This document shows, one piece after another, positions 1-8,299 of a DNA stretch of 49,163 nucleotides. Position 1 is the stretch's first letter; each line of letters begins with the position of its first letter. The notes beneath the pieces are model-generated. The model ran no database searches and was not told the DNA's origin. It worked only from the letters and a program-made list of their open reading frames with translations. Source of the stretch: an uncultured Collinsella sp. (lineage in GTDB: Bacteria; Actinomycetota; Coriobacteriia; Coriobacteriales; Coriobacteriaceae); NCBI GenBank assembly GCA_900550415.1, contig URSO01000008.1:1-49163 (forward strand), given 5' to 3'. The translations under genes were made by a program, and so were the position numbers.

Positions 1-429
1 TTCTAATACGGTGCCTTCTATGGAGGCGCATTTCACTCCGTCCACGTTCTCAGGGCTATCGATCTTCATGTGGTGATAGACCAAATCGTTGGTACGTCGG
101 CTGCAAGTCGCGGCGATGTGAACCAGATTCATCTCTGTAAAGGGAACTTCGAGACCGTGCAGCACGGCGGCTGAAAAAGAGCAGAAAACCCAGTTGGGAT
201 AAAGCTCTGCGAGCGTTTTGATAATCATCTTGTATTGCTGCGGCTTCTCCATGTCCACCCATTGCTCCGTAAGTGCGTAGAGGCCCTTATAGGGTGTCGC
301 TACCGTCCCTTTGAGAACGCGCCGCTTCAACCCTCGGCGCTCGGAGTCTGTTTTGGGGGTGTAGAGCTTTCCGCTCGAGAATGCATCAGCAATCTTTTTT
401 ATAAGTGTGGTCTCAAGCGAACGCGGCAT
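1..429 (-). CDS. unidentified protein, 5' part only (possible AbiEi-like/wHTH N-terminus)
   Basis: An open frame runs from an ATG at 429 to the left edge without a stop (143 codons, C-terminus outside the window). A good ribosome binding site (GGGAGG) lies 6 bases upstream. The N-terminal part is basic (SERRGLKRRVLKG) and is followed by a stretch of the form LYALTEQW then LAELYPNWVFCSFSAAVLHG. This pattern resembles the winged-helix N-terminus plus 'transcriptional regulator' core of AbiEi-type proteins, which often carry a nuclease-like tail in gut Actinobacteria. That assignment is a guess from residue pattern only; the reading frame itself is well supported. Nothing can be said about an AbiEii-like partner, because the downstream side is cut off. 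Confidence 0.6.
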   Translation of the reverse strand, partial: MPRSLETTLIKKIADAFSSGKLYTPKTDSERRGLKRRVLKGTVATPYKGLYALTEQWVDMEKPQQYKMIIKTLAELYPNWVFCSFSAAVLHGLEVPFTEMNLVHIAATCSRRTNDLVYHHMKIDSPENVDGVKCASIEGTVLE

Positions 430-1322
430 ATCGCCCTCCCATCAAAGCTGCCTTGCGTTAGTGTGGGCTACTATGCTTGCACATGCATATTGCCTGGATA
501 ATCGGTTGATATCGACGTAATCTTTCTTCTGCTGGTAGGCGGCTCTCTCGTTTTCAATGTTCAGATTAAACATTCGGCAAACGGATTAGATTGCCTGGTT
601 ATCGGTATCCGGTGCGCATCGCGTGATTCTCTATGAATCTAAACTTCAATGTTCCAGCGCCGTTCGAAGGGGCTTGGCTTAGGTATGTGAAGATCGGTTT
701 TTCATGAGCGCAATGATGCTGTCCGTTTGGGTCCCCAGTTTCTAATTGGGTGCCGTACGGACCAATGGTGCCAGCTCCATAGTTACGGATGGGAATCTAA
801 TTTCATGTTTGGTGCCCACTCGTATCTTTGCGGTGGCTTAATAGCTACGGGTGGGAACCCATCGACGGTATGGGTGCCCTTGCGTATGTTCAGTCCTGGG
901 CTAAAGCCCGTTGGGGCACCCAGCTTGAAGCCGGGTGGCCAAACGGACAAAATCGTTTTGTCGCCATGTACGCAAGGGTCCCCAAATCAGGAATTGGTGC
1001 CCGTTCGTATAGCCAGGAGCGTATGCATGCACGCCGCGGCACCCAAAACCCCGCTGGGGTCCCAGGCGGGCGCAGGAATGATGCCCTATCGCACGCTCCG
1101 GCTTCCGGGGGCAAGCTGGGGGCCGCAGCGTACAAGCGCGCCTGCCTTTGCGCTCGCACATCCAAGGCCGCCGGTTCCATTGTATGGCTGCATTGCCGGG
1201 CATCCCGTAAAGCGTCGCGACGCCACCGTGTGAATCCGCAACAGATGGTCGATGCGTTGCGCTGCGGTGCGCAAAGAGGAATACAATCGAAAGTTATGTC
1301 TAAGCAAGAGTGGGGGATGCAT
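430..1322. repeat. repeat-rich non-coding stretch
   Basis: No credible gene is visible between the divergent genes at 429 and 1323; long frames here are read-through of repeats. From about 720 to 1075 the sequence is built of short degenerate elements. GGTGCC followed a few bases later by CGTA recurs at about 749, 768, 811, 874 and 996. A block starting GGGTCCCC and ending AATTGGGTGCC (about 729-755) returns at about 976-1001. Perfect inverted 11-mers (TGTCCGTTTGG 720-730, CCAAACGGACA 939-949) bracket 230 bp. Small hairpins lie inside and beside this: GGGCTAAAGCCC at 898-909 and GACAAAA/TTTTGTC at 946-962. Confidence 0.6.
1257..1288 (+). promoter_or_regulatory. possible promoter of the cation efflux gene
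   Basis: TACAAT at 1283-1288 is a good -10 match. TTGCGC at 1257-1262 is a possible -35, but the 20-base spacing is long. If this -10 is used, transcription would start near 1295, so the ATG at 1296 would be nearly leaderless and the ATG at 1323 would be the first one with a ribosome binding site. Confidence 0.3.
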
Positions 1323-2474
1323 ATGGGCGAATGGATTATTAAGCGCGCAAGTGGAGACCGAGCACGGGTGGGCGCGCTGGCGGGCATGGTGTGTATCGTG
1401 GCAAATGTTCTGCTGTGCGCGGCAAAAGCTGCCGTGGGCGTAATGAGCGGGTCAGTTTCAATCGTCGCCGACGCCCTCAACAACCTGTCCGACGCCTCTT
1501 CGAACATCGTGAGCGTGCTGGGCTTCAAGCTTGCAAGTCGCCCGGCGGACCCCGAGCATCCCTACGGCCATGGTCGTTATGAGTACTTGTCGGGCCTTGC
1601 GGTCGCCGTCTTGGTGCTGCTGGTGGCAGTTGAGCTTATCAAGTCGTCTATCGATAAAATCGTCAATCCTACACAGGTTGAATTCTCATTGGCGTTGGTG
1701 GCGGTTCTGACTCTGTCTATCCTCGTTAAGTGCTGGATGGCTGCGTTCAACCGCTCTTTGGGTAACAAAATCGACTCGGAAACCCTTATCGCTACCGCTC
1801 AAGACTCAACAAACGACTGCATCGCTACCGGTGCAGTCCTTCTTTCAGCAGTGGTTGCACGCGTCACCTCGCTCCAGCTCGATGCATGGGCGGGCCTCGC
1901 TGTTGGGGCATATATCGCATGGAGCGGCGTAGAGCTTCTTCGCGACACGGTTGATCCGCTGCTTGGCTCGGCGCCGGACCCCAAGCTTGTGGCGCACATC
2001 AGGTCGAAAATCATGAGCTATCCCGGCGTGCTGGGCACCCATGATCTTATGGTCCATGACTATGGTCCCGGTCGTCAATTCGCTAGCGCTCACGTGGAGA
2101 TGGCCGCCGAGACCAACCCCATGGACAGCCATGACGTCCTTGATAACATCGAACAAGCATTTAAGGACGAAGACGGTCTTATCGTTACCCTACACTACGA
2201 CCCCATCGTGACCGATGACCCCGCGGTGTCAGATATGCGCAACCGTATCGATGCGATCGCAAAAGAAATCGACCCGCGCCTCTCGATCCATGACTTGCGC
2301 ACGGTGCCCGGTCCAACGCATACCAACGTTATTTTCGATTGCCTGTGCCCAGAAGACATGCAGCTCTCCTCAGACGAGCTAAGGTCTGAGCTCGCGCGCC
2401 GTGTGGTTAAGGAATATCCGCAGGCTGTTGCCAAGATTACTGTGGACGATGATTACGTGAGCGCGTGCCAGTAG
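1323..2474 (+). CDS. cation diffusion facilitator (CDF) family efflux transporter
   Basis: Proton-coupled efflux of divalent metal ions (Zn, Fe, Mn, Co) across the cytoplasmic membrane is the family role. The 383-residue product has the CDF layout. Hydrophobic helices fill the first 200 residues. Typical metal-site signatures are SVSIVADALNNLSDASSN in helix 2, HPYGHGRYEYL after it, and TAQDSTNDCIATGAVLL in helix 5. A cytoplasmic C-terminal domain with HDLMVHDYG is followed by a longer than usual tail. I chose the ATG at 1323 because GGGGG lies 6 bases upstream; ATG at 1296 is the alternative (9 more residues). The same frame is open far upstream, but that part reads through the repeat region and is not coding. 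The metal specificity cannot be read from the sequence. Confidence 0.9.
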   Translation: MGEWIIKRASGDRARVGALAGMVCIVANVLLCAAKAAVGVMSGSVSIVADALNNLSDASSNIVSVLGFKLASRPADPEHPYGHGRYEYLSGLAVAVLVLLVAVELIKSSIDKIVNPTQVEFSLALVAVLTLSILVKCWMAAFNRSLGNKIDSETLIATAQDSTNDCIATGAVLLSAVVARVTSLQLDAWAGLAVGAYIAWSGVELLRDTVDPLLGSAPDPKLVAHIRSKIMSYPGVLGTHDLMVHDYGPGRQFASAHVEMAAETNPMDSHDVLDNIEQAFKDEDGLIVTLHYDPIVTDDPAVSDMRNRIDAIAKEIDPRLSIHDLRTVPGPTHTNVIFDCLCPEDMQLSSDELRSELARRVVKEYPQAVAKITVDDDYVSACQ

Positions 2475-2537
2475 CGCGCTTCATGAAAGGTCGCGTCTCA
2501 ATCTAGAAAAGGCCGCCAAGTTCTAAGGAGAACGCAC

Positions 2538-3173
2538 TTGTATACGCTATACCTGCTCCGTCACGGGCAAACGCTTTACAACCTTCAGAGATTGGTGCAG
2601 GGCCGCTGCGATTCACCGCTTACCTCAGCGGGTATCTTGCAGGCTAAGAGCGCGGGCGCCTGGATGGCTTCGCAAGACGTCGCATTTAGCGCCATCTACA
2701 GCTCGCCGCTCAAGCGCGCGTTGGACACCGCGTATGTGGTCCGCGACTGCCTGTACCGTGACGGCCGGCACAAAGTTCCGCTTGTCCAGAAATGTCCGGG
2801 CATTATTGAGCGTAGCTACGGTTCGCTAGAAGAAGGCTCTGTGGACGATGTTCCATTGAACGTGTGGGATCCGCGCGAAGAAGTCGTGCCGTACGGGGGC
2901 GAGGGCAGCGTCGAATTGAGAGCGCGCATGGTCGGGGCGCTTACGCAGTTGATGCGTGATGCCGTTGCTACGGCAGAAGCAAGTGGCGAAGACCAATGCA
3001 ATGTGTTGGCTGTTTCGCACGGGTCTGCAACCCTGCAGTTCAAGCTGGCATGGGAGCATCTTGCCCAATGCGACCAAGATCAGCCGTTGGGCAATTGTTG
3101 CGTACTCAAGTTTGCGTTCGATCCGCGAGCGGAGACGTTCAGCAACACTGCGATTGTGAACCAAAAGCTTTAG
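2538..3173 (+). CDS. histidine phosphatase family protein (phosphoglycerate mutase-like)
   Basis: The protein has 211 residues and starts with TTG; AAGGAG lies 7 bases upstream. The family signature is complete: LLRHGQT with the phospho-accepting His9, SSPLKRA with Arg60, Glu91 in the IIERSYG segment, and the second catalytic His161 in AVSHGSA. These enzymes hydrolyse or transfer phosphate on small metabolites in the cytoplasm. The sequence does not say whether this one is a mutase or a phosphatase; the lack of cofactor-dependent PGM hallmarks favours a phosphatase. It follows the CDF gene by 63 bp on the same strand and may be co-transcribed with it. Confidence 0.88.
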   Translation: MYTLYLLRHGQTLYNLQRLVQGRCDSPLTSAGILQAKSAGAWMASQDVAFSAIYSSPLKRALDTAYVVRDCLYRDGRHKVPLVQKCPGIIERSYGSLEEGSVDDVPLNVWDPREEVVPYGGEGSVELRARMVGALTQLMRDAVATAEASGEDQCNVLAVSHGSATLQFKLAWEHLAQCDQDQPLGNCCVLKFAFDPRAETFSNTAIVNQKL

Positions 3174-3274
3174 GCGAAAAAATACGGGCTGTTATCCGTT
3201 TATCGACTCTGCAATATGGCGCCATAAAGGTGAAGTCTATGAGGTCAAGGCATAGGCAGGCCAATATTGTCAAG

Positions 3275-3319
3275 AAAAAAGAGCGCTCCCTGCTTCTGTC
3301 GAGAGGCGAGGAGCGCTTT
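3275..3319 (+). terminator. hairpin after the phosphatase gene
   Basis: AGCGCTCC (3282-3289) pairs with GGAGCGCT (3310-3317), flanked by a run of A on the left and TTT on the right. This looks like a weak, possibly bidirectional terminator that separates the phosphatase gene from the ribosomal cluster. Confidence 0.5.
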
Positions 3320-3577
3320 GACGCAGTAAAGCTGCAGTTCAGACAAGGTGAAGACTTTATGAACTGCTATGGAAACGCGCGGGCACGTGTATACTAATCA
3401 AGCTGTGCCCGTTGAGGGAGGATTCTGTCTGCAAGTTTGAGCCACATCAGGGTTGCGTGGTAAAGAGCAGGTAGGCGAATGCAAACCGGCGTGCACCGTA
3501 GTTGGTAGTGGTCCTCTAGGGGCGACCACAAGGGGTGTTCGCAGTGTCCCAAGACCACCGAGAGTTGGAGATCTTAC
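3320..3577 (+). promoter_or_regulatory. promoter and leader of the ribosomal protein cluster
   Basis: TATACT at 3390-3395 is a good -10, but no convincing -35 precedes it. About 180 bases of untranslated leader would follow. The leader contains a hairpin, GTGGTC pairing with GACCAC around the CTAGGGG loop (about 3510-3530), just ahead of the rplC ribosome binding site. In other bacteria the corresponding leader is where a ribosomal protein represses its own operon; whether that holds here is not shown. Confidence 0.4.
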
Positions 3578-4198
3578 ATGATCAACATGATTCTCGGCCG
3601 CAAGATTGGCATGACCCAGGTTTGGGACGAGGACGACAACGTCGTTCCCGTCACGGTCATCCAGGCTGGCCCCTGCGCTGTCTCGCAGGTTAAAACTCAG
3701 GCAACCGACGGCTATGACGCCGTCCAGATCGGTTTCGGCGACATCAAGGCCAAGAACGTGAACAAGCCCATGGCTGGTCACTTCGCCAAGGCCGGCGTCG
3801 AGCCTGTCCGCTTCCTTCGTGAGGTCCGCGTCGAGAACGGCGAGGAGCACAAGGTCGGCGAGGTCGTCACCGTCGCTGATTTCGCTGATGTCGAGAAGGT
3901 CGACGTCATCGGTACCTCCAAGGGTAAGGGCTTCCAGGGTCGCATCAAGCGCTGGGGTCAGCGCCGCGGTCCTATGACGCATGGTTCTCACTTCCAGCGT
4001 CACCCCGGTTCTATCGGTCAGTGCGCCTATCCTGCGCGCGTCCTCAAGGGCGTCAAGATGGCCGGTCACATGGGTAACGAGCGCGTTACCGTCAAGAACC
4101 TTTCCGTTGTCCGCATCGATGCCGAGCAGAACCTCATCTTGGTCAAGGGCGCTGTCCCGGGTGCCAAGAATGGTCTCGTCGCCATCCGTATGGCCTAA
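3578..4198 (+). CDS. rplC: 50S ribosomal protein L3
   Basis: The protein has 206 residues and starts MINMILGRKIGMTQVWDEDD, the L3 start with the IGMTQ motif. The central loop sequence GSHFQRHPGSIGQ, which reaches towards the peptidyl transferase centre, is present. L3 binds 23S rRNA early in large-subunit assembly. It is the first gene of the cluster here; rpsJ, which precedes rplC in most bacteria, is absent and is replaced by a metabolic neighbour more than 400 bp away. Confidence 0.98.
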   Translation: MINMILGRKIGMTQVWDEDDNVVPVTVIQAGPCAVSQVKTQATDGYDAVQIGFGDIKAKNVNKPMAGHFAKAGVEPVRFLREVRVENGEEHKVGEVVTVADFADVEKVDVIGTSKGKGFQGRIKRWGQRRGPMTHGSHFQRHPGSIGQCAYPARVLKGVKMAGHMGNERVTVKNLSVVRIDAEQNLILVKGAVPGAKNGLVAIRMA

Positions 4199-4244
4199 GG
4201 GCCCAGCCCATTTAGCCCAGCGTCATACCAAGGAGAACACTTAA

Positions 4245-4871
4245 ATGGCAAAGTTTGAAGTAAAGAACAGCGAGGGCAAGAAGGTCGCCGAGGCCGAGCT
4301 CGCCGCTGAGGTGTACGGCATCGAGCCGAACATCCACGTTATGCACCACATCGTCAAGTGCCAGATGGCCTCTTGGCGTCAGGGCACCCAGTCTGCTAAG
4401 GGTCGCTCTGAGGTTTCCGGTGGCGGCAAGAAGCCTTGGCGTCAGAAGGGCACCGGCCGTGCCCGCCAGGGTTCCATCCGTGCTGCCCAGTGGCGTCACG
4501 GTGGCGTTGTCTTCGCCCCCAAGCCCCGTTCCTACGCTAAGCGTATGAACAACAAGGAGGTCAAGCTGGCTATGCGCTCCGCGCTGTCCGCCAAGCTGGC
4601 CGATGGCGAGCTCGTGCTCGTCGACGACTACGGCTTCGAGAAGCCTTCCACCAAGGCTGCCGTCGCCATGCTCAAGGCTCTCGGCCTTGAGGGCAAGCGT
4701 CTGACCATCATCGTTCGCGATGAGGACGTCAACGCCTACCTGTCGTTCCGCAACATTCCCAAGACGTTCATCATCACTGCCGACGAGGCCAACACCTACG
4801 ATCTCGTCAACAACAACGCTGTGCTGATGCCCGCCGACATCGCCGCTCACTTCGGGGAGGTGCTTGCATAA
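4245..4871 (+). CDS. rplD: 50S ribosomal protein L4
   Basis: The protein has 208 residues, the usual length. The GTGRARQGSIRAAQWRHGG segment is the L4 loop that lines the peptide exit tunnel, and the C-terminal part carries the globular domain. AAGGAGA precedes the ATG by 8 bases. The stop is directly followed by the rplW start with no gap, which suggests translational coupling. In E. coli L4 also represses the S10 operon; a leader structure exists here upstream of rplC, but autoregulation is not demonstrated. Confidence 0.98.
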   Translation: MAKFEVKNSEGKKVAEAELAAEVYGIEPNIHVMHHIVKCQMASWRQGTQSAKGRSEVSGGGKKPWRQKGTGRARQGSIRAAQWRHGGVVFAPKPRSYAKRMNNKEVKLAMRSALSAKLADGELVLVDDYGFEKPSTKAAVAMLKALGLEGKRLTIIVRDEDVNAYLSFRNIPKTFIITADEANTYDLVNNNAVLMPADIAAHFGEVLA

Positions 4872-5159
4872 ATGACCGCCCACGAGATCATCATCCGTCC
4901 GATCGTGTCCGAGCGTTCCTTCTCCGGCATGGAGCTGAACAAGTACACGTTCGAGGTCGCCAAGGATGCTAACAAGTATCAGATCAAGGACGCTGTCGAG
5001 GAGATCTTCGGCGTCAAGGTCGTTCGCGTGAACACCCTGACGGTCAAGCCCAAGACCAAGCGCGTGCGCTACGTCGCCGGCAAGACCCGTTCTTGGAAGA
5101 AGGCCATCGTCACGCTGGCCGAGGGCGACACCATCGAGGTCTTTGGCAACCAGGCCTAA
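4872..5159 (+). CDS. rplW: 50S ribosomal protein L23
   Basis: The protein has 95 residues. Characteristic features are IIRPIVSERSF near the start and the C-terminal GKTRSWKKAIVTLAEGD segment. L23 sits at the tunnel exit and forms the docking site for trigger factor and SRP. It begins immediately at the end of rplD. A 179-bp spacer with a strong hairpin separates it from rplB, the largest gap inside the cluster. Confidence 0.98.
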   Translation: MTAHEIIIRPIVSERSFSGMELNKYTFEVAKDANKYQIKDAVEEIFGVKVVRVNTLTVKPKTKRVRYVAGKTRSWKKAIVTLAEGDTIEVFGNQA

Positions 5160-5176
5160 GACTCGCTGCTGTTGAG

Positions 5177-5214
5177 TGAGCTCATGCCTCCCAAATAGGG
5201 GAGGCGGGAGCTCA
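5177..5214 (+). promoter_or_regulatory. strong hairpin in the rplW-rplB spacer
   Basis: TGAGCTC (5177-5183) pairs with GAGCTCA (5208-5214), and GCCTCCC (5186-5192) with GGGAGGC (5199-5205), separated by 2-base bulges and a 6-base loop. GGTTTT follows after two bases. It may act as an internal attenuator or as a ribosomal-protein binding site; the position in mid-operon argues against a full terminator. Confidence 0.5.
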
Positions 5215-5338
5215 AGGTTTTGAGCGTATAAAATGGACACGCCCGGAACCGTGTATACGTCCGGTGTCATCGCACCCGAGGCAGAACCTCGAATCCCTGT
5301 CTGCGATGGCTAACGGATTCCTATTGAAAGGGATTGTA

Positions 5339-6169
5339 ATGGCTGTAAAGCACCTTAAGCCGACCTCCGCTGGTAGGCGTTGGCAGACGATCTCCGATTT
5401 CTCTGAGATCACCTGCACCAAGCCCGAGAAGTCTCTTCTCGAGCCCCTGCCCAAGAAGGCCGGTCGTAACAACAACGGCCGCATCACCACCCGCCACCAG
5501 GGCGGCGGCGTGAAGCGTCGTTACCGCGTGATCGACTTCAAGCGCAACAAGGACGGCGTGCCCGCCAAGGTTGCCACGATCGAGTACGATCCGAACCGTT
5601 CCGCTCGCATCGCTCTGCTGCACTACGCTGACGGTGAGAAGCGCTACATCCTGGCCCCCAAGGGCCTCGAGGTCGGTCAGACCATCATGTCCGGTTCTGA
5701 CGCCGACATCAAGCCGGGCAACGCTCTGCCCCTCGCCGATATCCCCGTCGGTACGCTCATCCACGCCGTCGAGTTCCAGCCGGGCAAGGGCGCCGCTATC
5801 GCTCGTTCCGCCGGTAACTCCTGCCAGCTGATGGGTAAGGAGGGCAAGTACGCCATCGTCCGTATGCCTTCCTCCGAGATGCGCCGCATCCTCGTTACCT
5901 GCCGCGCCACCGTCGGTGAGGTCGGCAACGCCGATCACGCCAACATCGTCATCGGCAAGGCCGGCCGTAAGCGTCACATGAACGTGCGCCCGACCGTCCG
6001 CGGTACCGTCATGAACCCTGTCGACCACCCGCACGGCGGTGGCGAGGGCAAGAACCACACCTCTGGTCGTCCCTCCGTTACCCCCTGGGGTAAGCCGACG
6101 AAGGGCCTTCGTACGCGCAAGAAGAAGAAGGTCTCGAACCAGCACATCATTCGTCGCCGTAAGAAGTAA
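5339..6169 (+). CDS. rplB: 50S ribosomal protein L2
   Basis: The protein has 276 residues from the ATG at 5339, which has GAAAGGG upstream; an in-frame ATG at 5306 would add 11 residues that do not fit the family. Diagnostic stretches include RITTRHQGGGVKRRYR and the catalytic-core region GTVMNPVDHPHGGGEG with the conserved His. L2 is needed for subunit association and peptidyl transferase activity. The usual basic tail is present (GLRTRKKKK then HIIRRRKK). Confidence 0.98.
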   Translation: MAVKHLKPTSAGRRWQTISDFSEITCTKPEKSLLEPLPKKAGRNNNGRITTRHQGGGVKRRYRVIDFKRNKDGVPAKVATIEYDPNRSARIALLHYADGEKRYILAPKGLEVGQTIMSGSDADIKPGNALPLADIPVGTLIHAVEFQPGKGAAIARSAGNSCQLMGKEGKYAIVRMPSSEMRRILVTCRATVGEVGNADHANIVIGKAGRKRHMNVRPTVRGTVMNPVDHPHGGGEGKNHTSGRPSVTPWGKPTKGLRTRKKKKVSNQHIIRRRKK

Positions 6170-6201
6170 TTTCGGATACCGAGTTTTAGGAGAAAGCACT
6201 T

Positions 6202-6462
6202 ATGAGCAGAAGTCTCAAAAAGGGCCCGTTCGTGGAGACTCGCCTTCTCTCGCGTATCACCGCGATGAACGAGGCTGGCAAGAAGGACGTCGTGAAGACC
6301 TGGTCCCGCGCGTCTACCATCTTCCCCGAGATGGTTGGTCACACCATCGCCGTCCACGACGGCCGCAAGCATGTGCCCGTGTATGTTACCGAGTCCATGG
6401 TTGGTCACAAGCTCGGCGAGTTCGCGCCGACTCGTACGTTCCGTGGCCACAAGGCCAAATAG
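6202..6462 (+). CDS. rpsS: 30S ribosomal protein S19
   Basis: The protein has 86 residues and starts MSRSLKKGPFVE, the standard S19 start; it also has the conserved TWSRASTIFPEMVGHTIAVH and LGEFAPTRTFRGH segments. S19 forms a complex with S13 in the head of the small subunit. AGGAGAAAG precedes the start. rplV follows after 14 bp. Confidence 0.98.
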   Translation: MSRSLKKGPFVETRLLSRITAMNEAGKKDVVKTWSRASTIFPEMVGHTIAVHDGRKHVPVYVTESMVGHKLGEFAPTRTFRGHKAK

Positions 6463-6476
6463 GGGGTTAACCGTAA

Positions 6477-6848
6477 ATGGCAACTAAGTCTATTGAAACT
6501 GAGGCCACCGAGGTTCGCGCCGTCGCTAAGTACGTGCGTGTTTCCCCCAGCAAGGCCCGCCTGGTGGTCGATCTGATCCGCCGCAAGCCTGTCGCTCAGG
6601 CCTTCGACATCCTCCACTTCTGCGACCGCGCCGTCGCCGTGGATGTCGAGAAGGTTCTCCGTTCCGCCGTTGCGAACGCCGAGAACAACAACGGTCTGCG
6701 TGCCGACAACCTGGTTGTCGCCGCTGCCTATGTTGACGAGGGTCCGACGCTTAAGCGCATCCGTCCCCGCGCCAAGGGTTCCGCTTCTCGCATTCTGAAG
6801 CGTACTTCCCACATCACCGTCGTCGTTGCTCCTCGAAAGGAGGCGTAA
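6477..6848 (+). CDS. rplV: 50S ribosomal protein L22
   Basis: The protein has 123 residues, slightly longer than the usual 110 because of an N-terminal extension (MATKSIETEATE). YVRVSPSKARLVVDLIRRK and the C-terminal hairpin LKRIRPRAKGSASRI, which lines the exit tunnel and is where macrolide-resistance changes occur in other species, are present and look normal. The 3' end carries the ribosome binding site for rpsC (AAAGGAGG). Confidence 0.98.
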   Translation: MATKSIETEATEVRAVAKYVRVSPSKARLVVDLIRRKPVAQAFDILHFCDRAVAVDVEKVLRSAVANAENNNGLRADNLVVAAAYVDEGPTLKRIRPRAKGSASRILKRTSHITVVVAPRKEA

Positions 6849-6854
6849 AGCTGT

Positions 6855-7565
6855 ATGGGTCAGAAAGTCTACCCCACCGGCTTCCGTCTTGGCATCACCG
6901 AGAACTGGCGCTCCCGCTGGTTCGCAGAGAAGGATTACGCTAAGACCCTCGGTAACGATCTCGAGATCCGCAAGTACCTCGAGAAGCGTCTTTCCCGCGC
7001 AGCTGTCTCCCGCGTCGAGATCGAGCGCGCTGGCGACAAGGTGAAGGTCATCATCCTCACCGCTCGCCCCGGCGTTGTCATCGGTAAGAAGGGTGCCGAG
7101 ATCGATACCCTCCGCACCGAGCTCGAGAAGGTCGCTGGCGTCTCCAAGGGCCAGCTCTCCGTCGACGTTGTTGAGATCAAGCGCCCCGAGCTCGACGCCA
7201 ACCTCGTTGCTCAGTCTATCGCCGAGCAGCTCGAGGGCCGCGTTGCCTTCCGTCGCGCTATGCGCAAGGCTGTCCAGTCTGCCCGCAAGGCCGGCGCTAA
7301 GGGCATCCGTATCCAGTGCTCCGGTCGTCTCGGCGGTGCCGAGATGGGCCGTCGTGAGTGGTACCGCGAGGGTCGCGTGCCTCTGCACACCCTCCGTGCC
7401 AAGATCGACTACGGCACGGCTGTCGCCAGCACCACCATGGGCGCTTGCGGCGTGAAGGTCTGGATCTACCTGGGCGAGAAGCTCCCGGGCCAGCCTGTTC
7501 CCAACCCTGCACTCGAGGGCTCTTCCCGTCCTCGTCGTCGTAACTCCGAGAGGAGGGGTCAGTAG
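6855..7565 (+). CDS. rpsC: 30S ribosomal protein S3
   Basis: The protein has 236 residues and starts MGQKVYPTGFRLGI. The KH-type domain is marked by GVVIGKKGAEID, and the C-terminal domain has GRLGGAEMGRREWYREGRVPL in two parts. S3 forms part of the mRNA entry pore with S4 and S5. The stop TAG overlaps the GTG start of rplP by one base (TAGTG), which indicates coupled translation. A basic, Arg-rich tail closes the protein. Confidence 0.98.
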   Translation: MGQKVYPTGFRLGITENWRSRWFAEKDYAKTLGNDLEIRKYLEKRLSRAAVSRVEIERAGDKVKVIILTARPGVVIGKKGAEIDTLRTELEKVAGVSKGQLSVDVVEIKRPELDANLVAQSIAEQLEGRVAFRRAMRKAVQSARKAGAKGIRIQCSGRLGGAEMGRREWYREGRVPLHTLRAKIDYGTAVASTTMGACGVKVWIYLGEKLPGQPVPNPALEGSSRPRRRNSERRGQ

Positions 7566-8068
7566 TGCTTGCCCCTAAGCGTATTCTTCACCGCAAGGTG
7601 CAGCGTGGCTCCATGAAGGGCCAGGCCAAGGGTAATACCGAGCTGCATTTCGGCGAGTTTGGTATCCAGGCTCTCGAGGCCCATTGGATCACCAACCGTC
7701 AGATCGAGGCCGCTCGTATTGCCATGACCCGCTACATGAAGCGTGGCGGTCGTGTCTACATCACGATCTTCCCCGATAAGCCCATCACCAAGAAGCCTGC
7801 CGAGACTCGCATGGGTTCTGGTAAGGGTAACCCCGAGGAGTGGGTGGCCGTCGTCAAGCCCGGCCGCATCATGTTCGAGGTCAAGGGCGTGCCCGAGGAG
7901 GTCGCTCGCGAGGCTCTGCGTCTTGCACAGCACAAGCTTCCCATCAAGACCAAGATTGTTGCTGCTAAGAACGCTGAGCAGCGCATCGAGAAGGAGATGG
8001 CTGAGGAGGCCGCTCTCGAGGCCAAGTGGGCTGCTGAGGACGCCGCCGCCGCCAAGGAGGAGAACTAA
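7565..8068 (+). CDS. rplP: 50S ribosomal protein L16 with acidic/alanine-rich tail
   Basis: The protein has 167 residues and starts with GTG inside the rpsC stop. The L16 core is complete: MLAPKRILHRKVQRG at the start, GGRVYITIFPDKPITKKPAE, and MGSGKGNPEEWVAVVKPGR. L16 organises the A-site region of the large subunit. The core normally ends near residue 140; here about 28 residues rich in Glu, Ala and Lys follow. That tail is an observed extension with no known function. The stop overlaps the rpmC start (TAATG). Confidence 0.97.
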   Translation: MLAPKRILHRKVQRGSMKGQAKGNTELHFGEFGIQALEAHWITNRQIEAARIAMTRYMKRGGRVYITIFPDKPITKKPAETRMGSGKGNPEEWVAVVKPGRIMFEVKGVPEEVAREALRLAQHKLPIKTKIVAAKNAEQRIEKEMAEEAALEAKWAAEDAAAAKEEN

Positions 8069-8283
8069 TGAAGCCCGCAGAGATTCGTGAGCTCTCGGAC
8101 GCTCAGCTCGTTGAGAAGCTGAAGGAAATGCGCGCCGAGCTCTTTAACCTTCGTTTCCAGATGGCCACCAGCCAGCTGGACAACACCGCTCGCGTCAACA
8201 CCGTGAAGAAGGACATCGCTCGCGTCCTCACGGAGCAGCGCGCCCGCGAGATCGCAGCGGAGAAGTCCGCTGTCGCCGAGTAG
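8068..8283 (+). CDS. rpmC: 50S ribosomal protein L29
   Basis: The protein has 71 residues. MKPAEIRELSDAQLVEKL is the typical L29 start and ELFNLRFQMATSQLDN the conserved central helix. L29 lies next to L23 near the tunnel exit. The start ATG overlaps the rplP stop. rpsQ follows after 16 bp, with CTAAGGAGAG as ribosome binding site. Confidence 0.97.
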   Translation: MKPAEIRELSDAQLVEKLKEMRAELFNLRFQMATSQLDNTARVNTVKKDIARVLTEQRAREIAAEKSAVAE

Positions 8284-8299
8284 GACCTAAGGAGAGAAC

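Noticed and set aside
828..1322. N-terminal extension of the cation efflux protein
   Set aside because: It reads through the repeat field, has no ribosome binding site and does not fit the CDF family.
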